From: Sutterella sp.
GTDB lineage: Bacteria > Pseudomonadota > Gammaproteobacteria > Burkholderiales > Burkholderiaceae_F
Reading direction: 5' to 3'
NCBI GenBank assembly: GCA_020025965.1
Contig: JAHHRG010000002.1
Span: forward strand, 1-64,000
DNA length: 64,000 nt
The notes under the pieces were generated by a model that did no database searches, was not told the DNA's origin, and saw nothing but the letters and a program-made list of their open reading frames with translations. Positions within the stretch are counted from its first letter, which is position 1; each line of letters opens with the position of its first letter. Positions 21,530 through 29,363 of this stretch are shown here, piece by piece. Made by a program: the position numbers and the translations under genes.

Positions 21530-22444
21530 TTAGATAATGATTGCCGCGAGAGCGCCTAACGAGAAAAGAATCGAGAATTTCATTTCCAGTTTTACGCAGG
21601 AGAACATCGTCTGATTTAGTTCTTCGTACTTTCTTTCCTTGAGTTCGCGAGGAATGCGAACGGCATCGGAAATGACTGCAAAGACTAAAAGAACAGGCCA
21701 GAGCATCTGATTTTCAATCGTCATTGTTGCAACGGCAATAAATGGCACCATTAACAGAACACGCATCAGGATGAGAAAACCGTTCGCCGACATAACGACT
21801 GCGAGCGTGCGGCGGTTGATGCTTAAATCGTGTTCCCGGTCTCGCCAGTTGTTAACGCATAGAACCAGAGAGGCAATGGCGCCCAATGCAAAACCGAGAA
21901 GAACGGCATTGGCAGAAAGCGTCAATGCTTGCAAGTAATAACTACCGCATACGGCCGTTAGGCCGAAGAAAATCAGTACGGTTAGTTCACCGAAAGGCGT
22001 ATAAGCAATCGGTTTCGGACCTCCCATGTAGGCATAGGCCGCAATAATCGAGGCAATGCCGATAAGTGCGAAGCCCCAACCTCCGAAATAAACGAGTGTT
22101 GCCGTATTGAGAAGTCCAAGAACGATCATCGTGTAGATGGCTTTTCTGGCTGCCTGTACAGAGATCCAACCCATTGAGGTTGCACGGGGGAGACCGCGAC
22201 GGTTGCCTGTTTCGGCTTTACGTTCCGTATATCCGAGATCATTCTTCATATTGCTGATGATCTGCATGATGAGTGCAATCGTCAGGGTCAATAGGGCAAC
22301 CAGCGGATCAATGTCACGAATTTCAAAGGCCGCAAGGGAAAGAGCGGCTACGATGGGAGCGACGGCAATGCCGAAGGTTTTCGGACGTACGAAGGCCATC
22401 CATGCCGCAAAACTGTGCGGACGAATATCGTTAAGTGAGCTCAT
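21530..22444 (-). CDS. menA: 1,4-dihydroxy-2-naphthoate prenyltransferase (MenA-like)
   Basis: MenA attaches the polyprenyl tail in menaquinone synthesis. The 304-residue UbiA-family membrane protein has about eight hydrophobic helices and the MenA landmarks: SNMKNDLGYTERKAETGNRR (first motif), YMGGPKPIAYTPFGELTVLI and the second motif NNWRDREHDLSINRRTLAV. In the first motif the second aspartate of NDxxD appears as tyrosine (Tyr72), although acidic residues follow nearby. It starts two bases after the ybeD stop in a dacA-like/ybeD/menA operon. No other men gene lies in the window. Confidence 0.82.
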   Translation of the reverse strand: MSSLNDIRPHSFAAWMAFVRPKTFGIAVAPIVAALSLAAFEIRDIDPLVALLTLTIALIMQIISNMKNDLGYTERKAETGNRRGLPRATSMGWISVQAARKAIYTMIVLGLLNTATLVYFGGWGFALIGIASIIAAYAYMGGPKPIAYTPFGELTVLIFFGLTAVCGSYYLQALTLSANAVLLGFALGAIASLVLCVNNWRDREHDLSINRRTLAVVMSANGFLILMRVLLMVPFIAVATMTIENQMLWPVLLVFAVISDAVRIPRELKERKYEELNQTMFSCVKLEMKFSILFSLGALAAIII

Positions 22445-22446
22445 TT

Positions 22447-22740
22447 TTAGAGCGCAACCTTGACCATTGGATGTTGAGTCAAAGCCATGTAGAACTTGTC
22501 GAGCTGTTCCTTGGACTGGGCATTGACCGTAATGGTGAGGGCCATGTACTTCTTCGTCTTGGAGAAGGAGATGTTAAGCGTCTTCTTATCGAAGTCATCA
22601 AAGTGTTCGCCGGCAAGGTCGCACATGATGCCGGGAAAAGTTGGATTGTTCAGTCCCATGATCTTGATCGGAAAGAGCATAGGGAACTTCATGAGTTCTT
22701 CCTGCTGTGCATCGGTGGCGGGAGTGTTGTTGTCAGCCAT
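22447..22740 (-). CDS. ybeD: YbeD/UPF0250 (DUF493) family protein
   Basis: A 97-residue small cytosolic protein with the ACT-like fold family signature: MKFPMLFPIKIMGLNNPTF, then YMALTITVNAQSKEQLDKFY and a C-terminal HPMVKVAL. Its molecular role is unknown. In many proteobacteria ybeD lies between dacA and lipB; here the dacA-like gene precedes it by one base but lipB is replaced by menA downstream. Confidence 0.9.
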   Translation of the reverse strand: MADNNTPATDAQQEELMKFPMLFPIKIMGLNNPTFPGIMCDLAGEHFDDFDKKTLNISFSKTKKYMALTITVNAQSKEQLDKFYMALTQHPMVKVAL

Positions 22741-22741
22741 T

Positions 22742-23854
22742 TTAGTGATTGTCCTTTGTTTCTTGAGAATTCAGTGCAAATCTGACGGTATCGGTGAAAC
22801 GTTGCCAGAAGTTACCCGTATTGACCGTAGATTTTGCGAATACAGGGACTTCAAGCAAAGCCTGGTCATGCAGAAAGGCCGTCATTTTTCCGACCTCTTC
22901 GCCTTTGGCAATCGGTGCCTTGAGGGGAGAAGCGTGTGAGATCAGAATTTTAAACGCTTCCGTCTTGTTATTTTCAAGATCGCTTTTTTTTATCGTGACG
23001 AATATATCTTCACGAACGTATACGGAGAGTTTGCGTGTGTCGCCATGGGCAACGATGATTTCCCCCACGGTTTCTCCAGCGTTAAAGAGCGGTAGAGTTT
23101 CTGAAGAGGTGAAACCGTGTTTGATAATTTGAGCAGCACGATCTGTAAGATCTTCTACGCTGTTGGCATCCAGAACGATGGAAAACAAACGTCGGAAACG
23201 TCCTGAATCGTATGCATTTTCCGAAATGAAAACGCCGCTCCAGCTGTTTCCAAGGTAACCGCCGAATACAAATGGCGTCTGCAGAATACCTGCATTGAAG
23301 TTGCGACGTCCGCGTTGCGAGTCAAGAATCGAGTCGCTGAGTGAGGTTGGAGCTTGACGAAGAAGCTGGTAACGGAAAACTGCTTCCGTCAAGAGAGCAA
23401 GATCCTTCGGTGTTGTACGGTGTTTTCGATCGTTTGTTGGGAATACTGATGTGAAGTGCGAGTCTTCCATGCCCAAGGTTTCGGCATTTTGATTCATAGC
23501 CTCCACAAAGGCTTTGTCATTAGTATCGAGAGCCTTTAAAAGTTCTCTGTACTGCGGCTCTGTAAGCGAGATGAAGAGTAATTTTATGTTCTTTTCCAGT
23601 CCTTTCTGAAGTGTGATCTCTTTTCTCTCAGCAGTCGCATCTTTAGCTTTCTCGCGAGACTCGATCATTTGAAGAGCTGTATAGGCTGCCATCAGTCGGG
23701 TAAAAGCTCCTGGATTCACGGACTTCGTTAGAGAGTCTTTCTGAAGCCAACTATGGCTGATAAGGTCTTTCTGCAAAACAAGCGTATTGTCTGCTGCGAG
23801 CAGATTTGCAGAGAGTGCCGAGAGAAGAATGAGGAGAAGAATCGAATGTTTCAT
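22742..23854 (-). CDS. PBP5/DacA-like protein lacking all catalytic motifs
   Basis: The 370-residue secreted protein has a signal peptide (HSILLLILLSALSANLLAAD) and aligns along its length with DacA-type D,D-carboxypeptidases, which trim peptidoglycan stem peptides. The C-terminal PBP5 domain is clear (VREDIFVTIKKSD, APIAKGEEVGKM, VPVFAKSTVNTGNFW), as is FVEAMNQNAETLGMEDSHF. The active-site motifs are gone: SxxK reads AFTR (residues 50-53), SxN reads LTE, and KTG reads FGG. The position before ybeD is that of true dacA. The frame is open, so it is probably a pseudoenzyme rather than a decayed gene. I chose the ATG at 23854; the frame extends 47 codons upstream without a signal peptide. Confidence 0.85.
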   Translation of the reverse strand: MKHSILLLILLSALSANLLAADNTLVLQKDLISHSWLQKDSLTKSVNPGAFTRLMAAYTALQMIESREKAKDATAERKEITLQKGLEKNIKLLFISLTEPQYRELLKALDTNDKAFVEAMNQNAETLGMEDSHFTSVFPTNDRKHRTTPKDLALLTEAVFRYQLLRQAPTSLSDSILDSQRGRRNFNAGILQTPFVFGGYLGNSWSGVFISENAYDSGRFRRLFSIVLDANSVEDLTDRAAQIIKHGFTSSETLPLFNAGETVGEIIVAHGDTRKLSVYVREDIFVTIKKSDLENNKTEAFKILISHASPLKAPIAKGEEVGKMTAFLHDQALLEVPVFAKSTVNTGNFWQRFTDTVRFALNSQETKDNH

Positions 23855-23970
23855 AGCAAAAGGAGTTAATTTCGCTGTATTGTAGACGGCAACGCGGCCG
23901 CGAAGCGGCTCTATATGGGAAAAAGTTTTCTCTTCGTTATCTGTTATTCCAGTACTGGGATTGACCTCTG

Positions 23971-24759
23971 ATGAGAGTTCAAGATTTTTATTCACTTACC
24001 CAACCGAACGAATTGCTATGGTTCAAAAAAGTTGACATGACATTCGTTGACGAAACGGGGTCTACGAATGATGACCTGAAGGAATACCTTCTCAACAACC
24101 GTTTGACAAAACCGATTGGGAGAGTCGCGCTTGTACAAAACGCAGGCAGAGGCACACGTGGACGGTCTTGGCATTCGATGGCTGGTGGTCTTTATTTTTC
24201 GCTTGCTATACCGCTTGAGCGTGTTTCTCTTTCGCTCACGTTGATTCCTCTGGCTGTCGGTCTGGGGCTTGTAGGTGCGTTGCGGGGGAAAGGAATGCAT
24301 GCTGCTCTTAAGTGGCCAAATGATATTTGGATTAAGGACGGTAAATCGGGCGGTATTCTGTGTGAATTGTGTAGAGATGGAACTGATGTCAAATCGCTGA
24401 TCATCGGTGTTGGGCTCAACCTCTCGGGCCAGAATAAATTAACGACAAACGGTTGGCCCATCTGTGGTGTAGACGAAGAGGGGAGCTTTAATACGCCTCG
24501 GCTCAGAACCGAATTGTTGGCGGCGCTCATTGAGGGAATATTTGATGCTCTCTCTCGAGAGAATCAAAGTATTATTCGGGAGTGGCCGTTAGTCGACGCT
24601 TTTAATAATAGAAAGATTGTATTTGTAAGCGAACACGAACGTCTGAAAGGCCAAGTTGTCGGTATTGACGACAACGGTAGGCTTCTCCTGCAAAGCGGTA
24701 CTGAAACTCTGGTATTTTCTTCGGGAAGTATTTCTCCTTATGACGACTCTTTTGATTGA
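23971..24759 (+). CDS. birA: Biotin-[acetyl-CoA-carboxylase] ligase (no HTH domain)
   Basis: BirA forms biotinyl-AMP and transfers biotin to the carboxyl carrier protein. The 262-residue protein begins directly with the ligase domain: DETGSTNDDLKE, the ATP/biotin loop GRGTRGRSWHSMAGGLYFS, KWPNDIWIKDGKSGGILCE and IIGVGLNLS, then a small C-terminal domain. The N-terminal repressor HTH of E. coli BirA is absent, as in many betaproteobacteria, so it is ligase only. It is divergent from the PBP5-like gene (117 bases between) and overlaps coaX by 20 bases. Confidence 0.94.
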   Translation: MRVQDFYSLTQPNELLWFKKVDMTFVDETGSTNDDLKEYLLNNRLTKPIGRVALVQNAGRGTRGRSWHSMAGGLYFSLAIPLERVSLSLTLIPLAVGLGLVGALRGKGMHAALKWPNDIWIKDGKSGGILCELCRDGTDVKSLIIGVGLNLSGQNKLTTNGWPICGVDEEGSFNTPRLRTELLAALIEGIFDALSRENQSIIREWPLVDAFNNRKIVFVSEHERLKGQVVGIDDNGRLLLQSGTETLVFSSGSISPYDDSFD

Positions 24760-25507
24760 TTTGGGCAATACAGCCCTGAAGTGGACGACAATGGATGAGC
24801 CAGACAGTCCCCATATGATCGTTCATCGGGGGAGTACGCATTTCATGGAGGAACTCTATGAACTGTGGCTCAGAATGCGTCCCGCGCGTATCCTCGGCTG
24901 TTCTGTTGCCGCGAGCGATGTGGCTTTCTCGCTTACTAAATTCTTTAATGAACACGATATCGATTGGAACTGGGTCCGATCCCAATCGCAATTCAAAGGC
25001 GACTTCACTCTTCGAAATGAATACGCTAATCCTCGGCAACTTGGTGCCGATCGTTGGTTTGCAGCTGTCGGCGCGCTAGATACGATGCCAGATAGTTCCC
25101 TGCTTGTAGTTCATACGGGAACTGCGACGACCGTTGATTCGATTGTATCGCTTGGCAAGGGTGAGTATGCCTTCAAGGGCGGGCGCATTGCCCCAGGGCC
25201 GAGTTTGATGAGAGATTGTCTGACGAACGGTATCCCGTCCTTACCTGACGAACTTGGTCAGTATCGTCTCTATCCTTCGCGAACGAGCGAAGCCATTACA
25301 GCTGGGATTATCGATGCACAGGTCGGGTTAATCATGAGAGCCAAAAACGTCATGGATCACCAGGGGACTTCGCCTCGTGTGGTTTTGGCTGGCGGTGCGG
25401 CTCAGTTTATTGCCCCCTATCTTCGAGAAGAAATTCCCAATCTGATTGTTCGACACAACTTGGTTCTCCGCGGTCTTGCGGCTCTCGCCAAGGTTAAAGG
25501 GGCGTAA
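24740..25507 (+). CDS. coaX: Type III pantothenate kinase
   Basis: CoaX phosphorylates pantothenate, the first step of coenzyme A synthesis. From the ATG at 24740 the protein is 255 residues with the ASKHA motifs LLIDLGNTALKW at the N-terminus, PRQLGADRWFAAVGA, VVHTGTATTVDSI and GGRIAPGPSLMRDCL. The ATG overlaps the end of birA, a common birA-coaX coupling in betaproteobacteria. Upstream in-frame ATG at 24656 would only add residues overlapping birA. Confidence 0.95.
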   Translation: MTTLLIDLGNTALKWTTMDEPDSPHMIVHRGSTHFMEELYELWLRMRPARILGCSVAASDVAFSLTKFFNEHDIDWNWVRSQSQFKGDFTLRNEYANPRQLGADRWFAAVGALDTMPDSSLLVVHTGTATTVDSIVSLGKGEYAFKGGRIAPGPSLMRDCLTNGIPSLPDELGQYRLYPSRTSEAITAGIIDAQVGLIMRAKNVMDHQGTSPRVVLAGGAAQFIAPYLREEIPNLIVRHNLVLRGLAALAKVKGA

Positions 25508-25510
25508 CGC

Positions 25511-26254
25511 ATGAAGAAGTTTGCATTGTTGTCCGTCGTTGTGACTTTGGCTGCTATTGTTGTTTTGTACGGTTTGAATACTGTGCCAGTTGTCGGTGTG
25601 TCGGACGGAACGATAGGTGAAGCCAGTGTCAAAGGTTTGGCCTATCGAAATCCGGAACTTATTTCTGGTAAAGATGCACCGGCAATGAGTGCACCGGCAG
25701 TGATTCAAACATGCGAAGAATTGGCCGTCAAAATCGAACAAAAGCCGGTCGAAGAAAGCTTGATTCCTTTGACAAAAGAGAATGTCGGAAAGGTCAGTTG
25801 CATACTGTTGGGGCCTTTTTATGAAGAACTGTTGCCGAATCTTCGCCAACCTTTGGAGAAAAATGAGCTAATTGATCAGATGATCATTGAAAGTATTCCT
25901 GTACAGTTCTCTTATGGTGTCTTTATTGGTCCTTATTCCACGCTCAATAGAGCAAAGGCCGAGGTAGCCAGACTTGAAAAGAACGGCGTCAAGACGTTGC
26001 AAATCGTGCAGCTCGGCAATCGTGAGAATGTCATAAAGATCCGTGAATTCAACGATATGAAGGAAGCGGAGGTCTGGACTCGAGAGTTCGTTAATCAAAA
26101 TGAAGTGAAGAACGTTCGTCTGTCGAGACTCAACGATTCTGAAAAGGTGAGAATTCGCGTGGTTTTTCCTAGTGTCGACGTTAAAGGGGCGGAAGCTCTG
26201 AGAAAAATGGCCATCCAACAAAAGATTCCGTCTTATGTTTGTCCGAGGAACTGA
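25511..26254 (+). CDS. SPOR-domain-like membrane-anchored protein
   Basis: A 247-residue protein with one N-terminal membrane anchor (residues 4-22, FALLSVVVTLAAIVVLYGL) and a periplasmic region. Residues about 133-165 (QFSYGVFIGPYSTLNRAKAE...) resemble a SPOR repeat, which binds denuded glycan at division sites. A similar protein follows coaX in Burkholderiales. It lies 3 bases after coaX, so birA, coaX and this gene form one transcript. The SPOR assignment rests on the GPYSTLNRAKAEVARLEKNG pattern and is moderate. Confidence 0.75.
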   Translation: MKKFALLSVVVTLAAIVVLYGLNTVPVVGVSDGTIGEASVKGLAYRNPELISGKDAPAMSAPAVIQTCEELAVKIEQKPVEESLIPLTKENVGKVSCILLGPFYEELLPNLRQPLEKNELIDQMIIESIPVQFSYGVFIGPYSTLNRAKAEVARLEKNGVKTLQIVQLGNRENVIKIREFNDMKEAEVWTREFVNQNEVKNVRLSRLNDSEKVRIRVVFPSVDVKGAEALRKMAIQQKIPSYVCPRN

Positions 26255-26277
26255 TAAATAAAAAAAACGTTTGCTGA

Positions 26278-26323
26278 CTGAACTATCCCCAGAAAGTGAG
26301 ACACCTTTCTGGGGATAGTTCAG
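26278..26323. repeat. Perfect 19-base-pair inverted repeat
   Basis: CTGAACTATCCCCAGAAAG and its exact reverse complement flank the 8-base loop TGAGACAC between two convergent genes. It could act as a terminator, but T-tracts lie about 10 bases away on either side rather than at the stem foot. The TGAAC...CCCC start also recalls terminal inverted repeats of some IS3-family elements, so it may be a remnant of an insertion. No transposase fragment is present. Confidence 0.7.
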
Positions 26324-26352
26324 ACGCAATGGGGTTTTTAAGCTAAAAGAGT

Positions 26353-26778
26353 TTAAACGTTAGCTTCGTCGAGTGCTTTGCTCAGAGCACTCTTAAAGCT
26401 CTTCATTCTGGTTTGGCGATTAACGTACCATTCTTGCGAGACTTCGCGTAGCTTCGAGCCCCAGGGACATTCCGGAAAGTGCGTGTCGTCCTTCCATCGG
26501 GCAATCACATGCCAATGTAGGTGAGGAACCATGTTGCCGAACTGCGCGTAATTGATCTTGTCCGGGTGGAGTTCGATCAACATAGTTTTCTCAACAATAT
26601 TGAGAATCGACCAGAGCATCGTACGTTCCTCTTGGGTAAGTAATGACATTTCCGCAACATGGCGCTTGGCAATTACGCGCACAAAACAGGGAAAGTTGTT
26701 GTCGCTGGCATCGATGATGCTGAAGTGTTCGTTTTCCCAGAATTTCGTCGGCAAATCACCACACAAAACACAAGCCAT
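26353..26778 (-). CDS. HIT-family nucleotide-binding protein
   Basis: A 141-residue histidine-triad protein; relatives hydrolyse nucleotide phosphoramidates or dinucleotides. The triad is visible as HLHWH (His86, His88, His90), and an N-terminal CVLC pair may bind zinc as in Fhit/Hint relatives. The ATG at 26778 has an excellent AAGGAG site. It is preceded by a small unknown gene on the same strand with a 12-base gap. Confidence 0.9.
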   Translation of the reverse strand: MACVLCGDLPTKFWENEHFSIIDASDNNFPCFVRVIAKRHVAEMSLLTQEERTMLWSILNIVEKTMLIELHPDKINYAQFGNMVPHLHWHVIARWKDDTHFPECPWGSKLREVSQEWYVNRQTRMKSFKSALSKALDEANV

Positions 26779-26790
26779 AGCAAAAGCTCC

Positions 26791-27009
26791 TTAATCATCA
26801 ACGAGGCGGAAGACACCGGTCTCATCCTCGACTATTTCATAGTTCCACTTTTTTCGACCTTGCATGTCTTCGAGCCAAGCGGCAAGCGGAATGTCCAATT
26901 CGTCGATCATGGCGTTGATATAGCGTTCGGCTTCAAAGGGAGTTGCGAAGTTTTCCCATTCACCGTCGCCCCAGTCGACGATCACTTGAGTTACGCAATC
27001 GCGTCTCAT
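26791..27009 (-). CDS. Hypothetical small acidic protein
   Basis: A 72-residue product I do not recognise. It is acidic and tryptophan-rich (VDWGDGEWENFATPFEAERY, AAWLEDMQGRKKWNYEIVED) with no membrane segment or signal peptide. The ATG at 27009 has AAGGA about 10 bases upstream, better than the TTG at 27018. It lies 13 bases after the M20 peptidase and 12 before the HIT gene, so it looks like part of a three-gene transcript. The spacing and ribosome binding site support a real gene. Confidence 0.65.
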   Translation of the reverse strand: MRRDCVTQVIVDWGDGEWENFATPFEAERYINAMIDELDIPLAAWLEDMQGRKKWNYEIVEDETGVFRLVDD

Positions 27010-27022
27010 CTTGATCAATTCC

Positions 27023-28435
27023 TTATTCTTTGTCGGGAATGCTCGCCAGAATGTCTGCGAGCACGCAGGAAAGTTTTACGGTGTATTTGAGATCCAAGAA
27101 CTCGTTGGGAGCGTGAGCGTTTGCACCAGGGCCAAGAGCGCCGGTATTGACAAAGGGAGAAGTCGGGAAGGCACGCTGGAAGCAGGGCAAGGTACCGATA
27201 GACGCACCGCAGAAGATGTAGCCCGTCTTGTTGCCAAAGTGACGAAGACCGGCATTGTCCATTTCTTCGGCCAACCAACCGCTGAGGGGTTCGGCAACGA
27301 AACCTCCTTCACCGGCGGTGTTACTTATCGTGACTTGGGCGCCGTAAGGAACATCAGTTGTGAGGACTCTTTTCACGGCATCGAGAGCAGTTCGGCCGTT
27401 AACTCCAGGCGGAATGCGGAAGGAGAGAACCAGTGAGGTACTCGTACGAATCAGGTTACTAGCGCTACCGATATCTGGAAGACCGTCTGCACCGATAATG
27501 GCGAGCGAGGGTTTCCACGTGTTGTCGAGCATAGCTTGTGCAGCTGTTTTGCCTGCGTTGGTATTGCCGGCCCAAGAGAACTTCTTACGAACATCGAATT
27601 CTTCAGCCTGTTCTGCGATGCTCCTGATGTATTCTTCGGGGATCTGTGTGTGGAGTTCTGGCAGAAGAATTTCGCCTGTAGTTGGATCTTCGATGCGATC
27701 AAGGAGTTGACGCATGATACGGAAGGAGCTCGGTACGATGGCACTTGCTGCACCGGAGTGAGCTGGAACGTCGAGCACCTTGACGGTGACCGTCATCACG
27801 CAAACGCCACGAAGAGACTGCGTAAGGTAAGGACGGGACCAGTCGGCGCAGTCAAGGTCGATGATTGTGAGGAAAGCCGGCTCACCGATACGGGGAGCCA
27901 GAGTTTCGATATAGTAGGGCAGATCGCGAGAGCCAGATTCTTCATCTGTTTCAAAAATGCCCTTGATAACAGGGTGAGCGATACCGTTTTCTTCGAGTGC
28001 TTTCACCATCGTGATCATTAGGTAGAAGCTATAGCCGTCGTCAACGGAACCGCGGCCGTAGAGACGGTTATCCTTCACTACGGGAATCCAAGGGCCGAAG
28101 CCTTCGTACCAACCGTCGAGTGTTTCAGGCTGTTTGTCGAAATGGCCGTAATAGAAAGCGGGTTTGCCCTTGTGGTTCTTGAAGGCGGGAATGTCAACGA
28201 AGAGTGCTGGTGTTTTGCCTGGCGTCTGAATGATTTCGAACGTACCGTTCGGGATGTACTTTTTACCGAAGTCGGCAGCATCTTTTAGAGCCTGCAAAAG
28301 ATAACCGTGGGCTTCCCAGTCTTTATCGAAGTTGCGGGACTTGGAGGGCAGACGAATGAACTGTTTCATGGCATCAAGCGTTTCGTTGGCCCAAGCACGT
28401 TCAATCGATTGATAAACGGAAGTAGGTAAGGACAT
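27023..28435 (-). CDS. M20-family metallopeptidase
   Basis: A 470-residue zinc peptidase of the ArgE/DapE/CPG2 type, probably a dipeptidase or carboxypeptidase in the cytosol. Metal ligands are visible at GHFDKQPE (His98, Asp100), GRGSVDDGYS (Asp132), ETDEESGSRD (Glu165/166) and the C-terminal HAPNEFLDL. A dimerisation domain (LDVPAHSGAASAIVPSSFR) separates the halves. No signal peptide is seen. Substrate cannot be told from the sequence. Confidence 0.9.
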   Translation of the reverse strand: MSLPTSVYQSIERAWANETLDAMKQFIRLPSKSRNFDKDWEAHGYLLQALKDAADFGKKYIPNGTFEIIQTPGKTPALFVDIPAFKNHKGKPAFYYGHFDKQPETLDGWYEGFGPWIPVVKDNRLYGRGSVDDGYSFYLMITMVKALEENGIAHPVIKGIFETDEESGSRDLPYYIETLAPRIGEPAFLTIIDLDCADWSRPYLTQSLRGVCVMTVTVKVLDVPAHSGAASAIVPSSFRIMRQLLDRIEDPTTGEILLPELHTQIPEEYIRSIAEQAEEFDVRKKFSWAGNTNAGKTAAQAMLDNTWKPSLAIIGADGLPDIGSASNLIRTSTSLVLSFRIPPGVNGRTALDAVKRVLTTDVPYGAQVTISNTAGEGGFVAEPLSGWLAEEMDNAGLRHFGNKTGYIFCGASIGTLPCFQRAFPTSPFVNTGALGPGANAHAPNEFLDLKYTVKLSCVLADILASIPDKE

Positions 28436-28465
28436 GATCTTTGCTTTGTATATGAACTTAAAAAG

Positions 28466-29335
28466 TTAGCGCTGAATAATGAAGGCTTCAACGCCAAGTA
28501 GATCTCTGGCTACACGAGTCTGTTCACGAGCGGTATTGGTGTCGAGTTCTTTGCCGAGGAGAACACGATAACCGTTCTGATCTTTGACGATACGGACTGG
28601 TTGATACGAGCCGTTGGATGAAAGAATAGCTTCGGTATGAGCGGCAAAATGCTGTGCGTTGCTAGCATCCGTGAAGAAACCAGTCTGAACGCTCCATCCG
28701 TATGACGGTGCGGTTACAACGGGGATACTGGGGGTGGCCTGTACGTATAGATTCTGGCTAGGCTGAACGATCGGTTGAGAGGCGTTCGGATTTTTCCATG
28801 TGCCGCTAGCAATTTCGGTGTTGGTGATACGACGAACCTTCACTCGGGCCGTCCCTTTCTTTGAGTAGCCGAGTTCGGTGGCTGCGGCATACGAGAGGTC
28901 AATGATGCGGTCATGAAGGAAGGGACCGCGATCATTGACACGAACGATAACAGATCGGCCGTTTTCAAGATTGGTAACACGAGCATAGCTTGGCAGAGGC
29001 ATTGTCGGGTGGGCTGCCGTCATGGAGTGCATGTCGTAGGTTTCGCCGATGGAGGTTTTATTGCCGTGGAACTGTCGACCATACCAAGAAGCGATGCCGG
29101 TTTGTTCTATAGGAATGTCGGCTGTCACGGGAACAAAGCGTTGTCCCATAACAGTGTAAGGACGCAAAGAGGCAGGTCGGAAAGACTCAACACGCGGCTT
29201 GGCGGAAGAGGCAGAAAAAATTGGATCAACTATCGGGGGGCCGTCATGTTGATAGAATTTCCCGCTGTTTGACGAACAGCCGACAAGCGTTAGGACCGTA
29301 GTCAGGACTGTACTGAAAACGATTGAGTGTTTCAT
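28466..29335 (-). CDS. rlpA: Septal ring lytic transglycosylase RlpA
   Basis: RlpA is an outer-membrane lipoprotein that cleaves denuded glycan strands. From the ATG at 29335 (GGAAG upstream) the protein is 289 residues. It has a signal peptide with lipobox LVGC, the double-psi beta-barrel with TGIASWYGRQFHGNKTSIGE and VIVRVNDRGPFLHDRIIDLS, and a C-terminal SPOR domain (SVQTGFFTDASNAQHFAAH). It is the last gene of the mre-mrd-rod-rlp group, 28 bases after rodA. Confidence 0.93.
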   Translation of the reverse strand: MKHSIVFSTVLTTVLTLVGCSSNSGKFYQHDGPPIVDPIFSASSAKPRVESFRPASLRPYTVMGQRFVPVTADIPIEQTGIASWYGRQFHGNKTSIGETYDMHSMTAAHPTMPLPSYARVTNLENGRSVIVRVNDRGPFLHDRIIDLSYAAATELGYSKKGTARVKVRRITNTEIASGTWKNPNASQPIVQPSQNLYVQATPSIPVVTAPSYGWSVQTGFFTDASNAQHFAAHTEAILSSNGSYQPVRIVKDQNGYRVLLGKELDTNTAREQTRVARDLLGVEAFIIQR

Positions 29336-29363
29336 ATTTCTTCCGCAAATAAACGATGCGCGC

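Noticed and set aside
23971..24759. BirA without the N-terminal HTH, as a truncation
   Set aside because: Ligase-only BirA proteins are common in betaproteobacteria and the catalytic motifs are intact, so this is not unusual.
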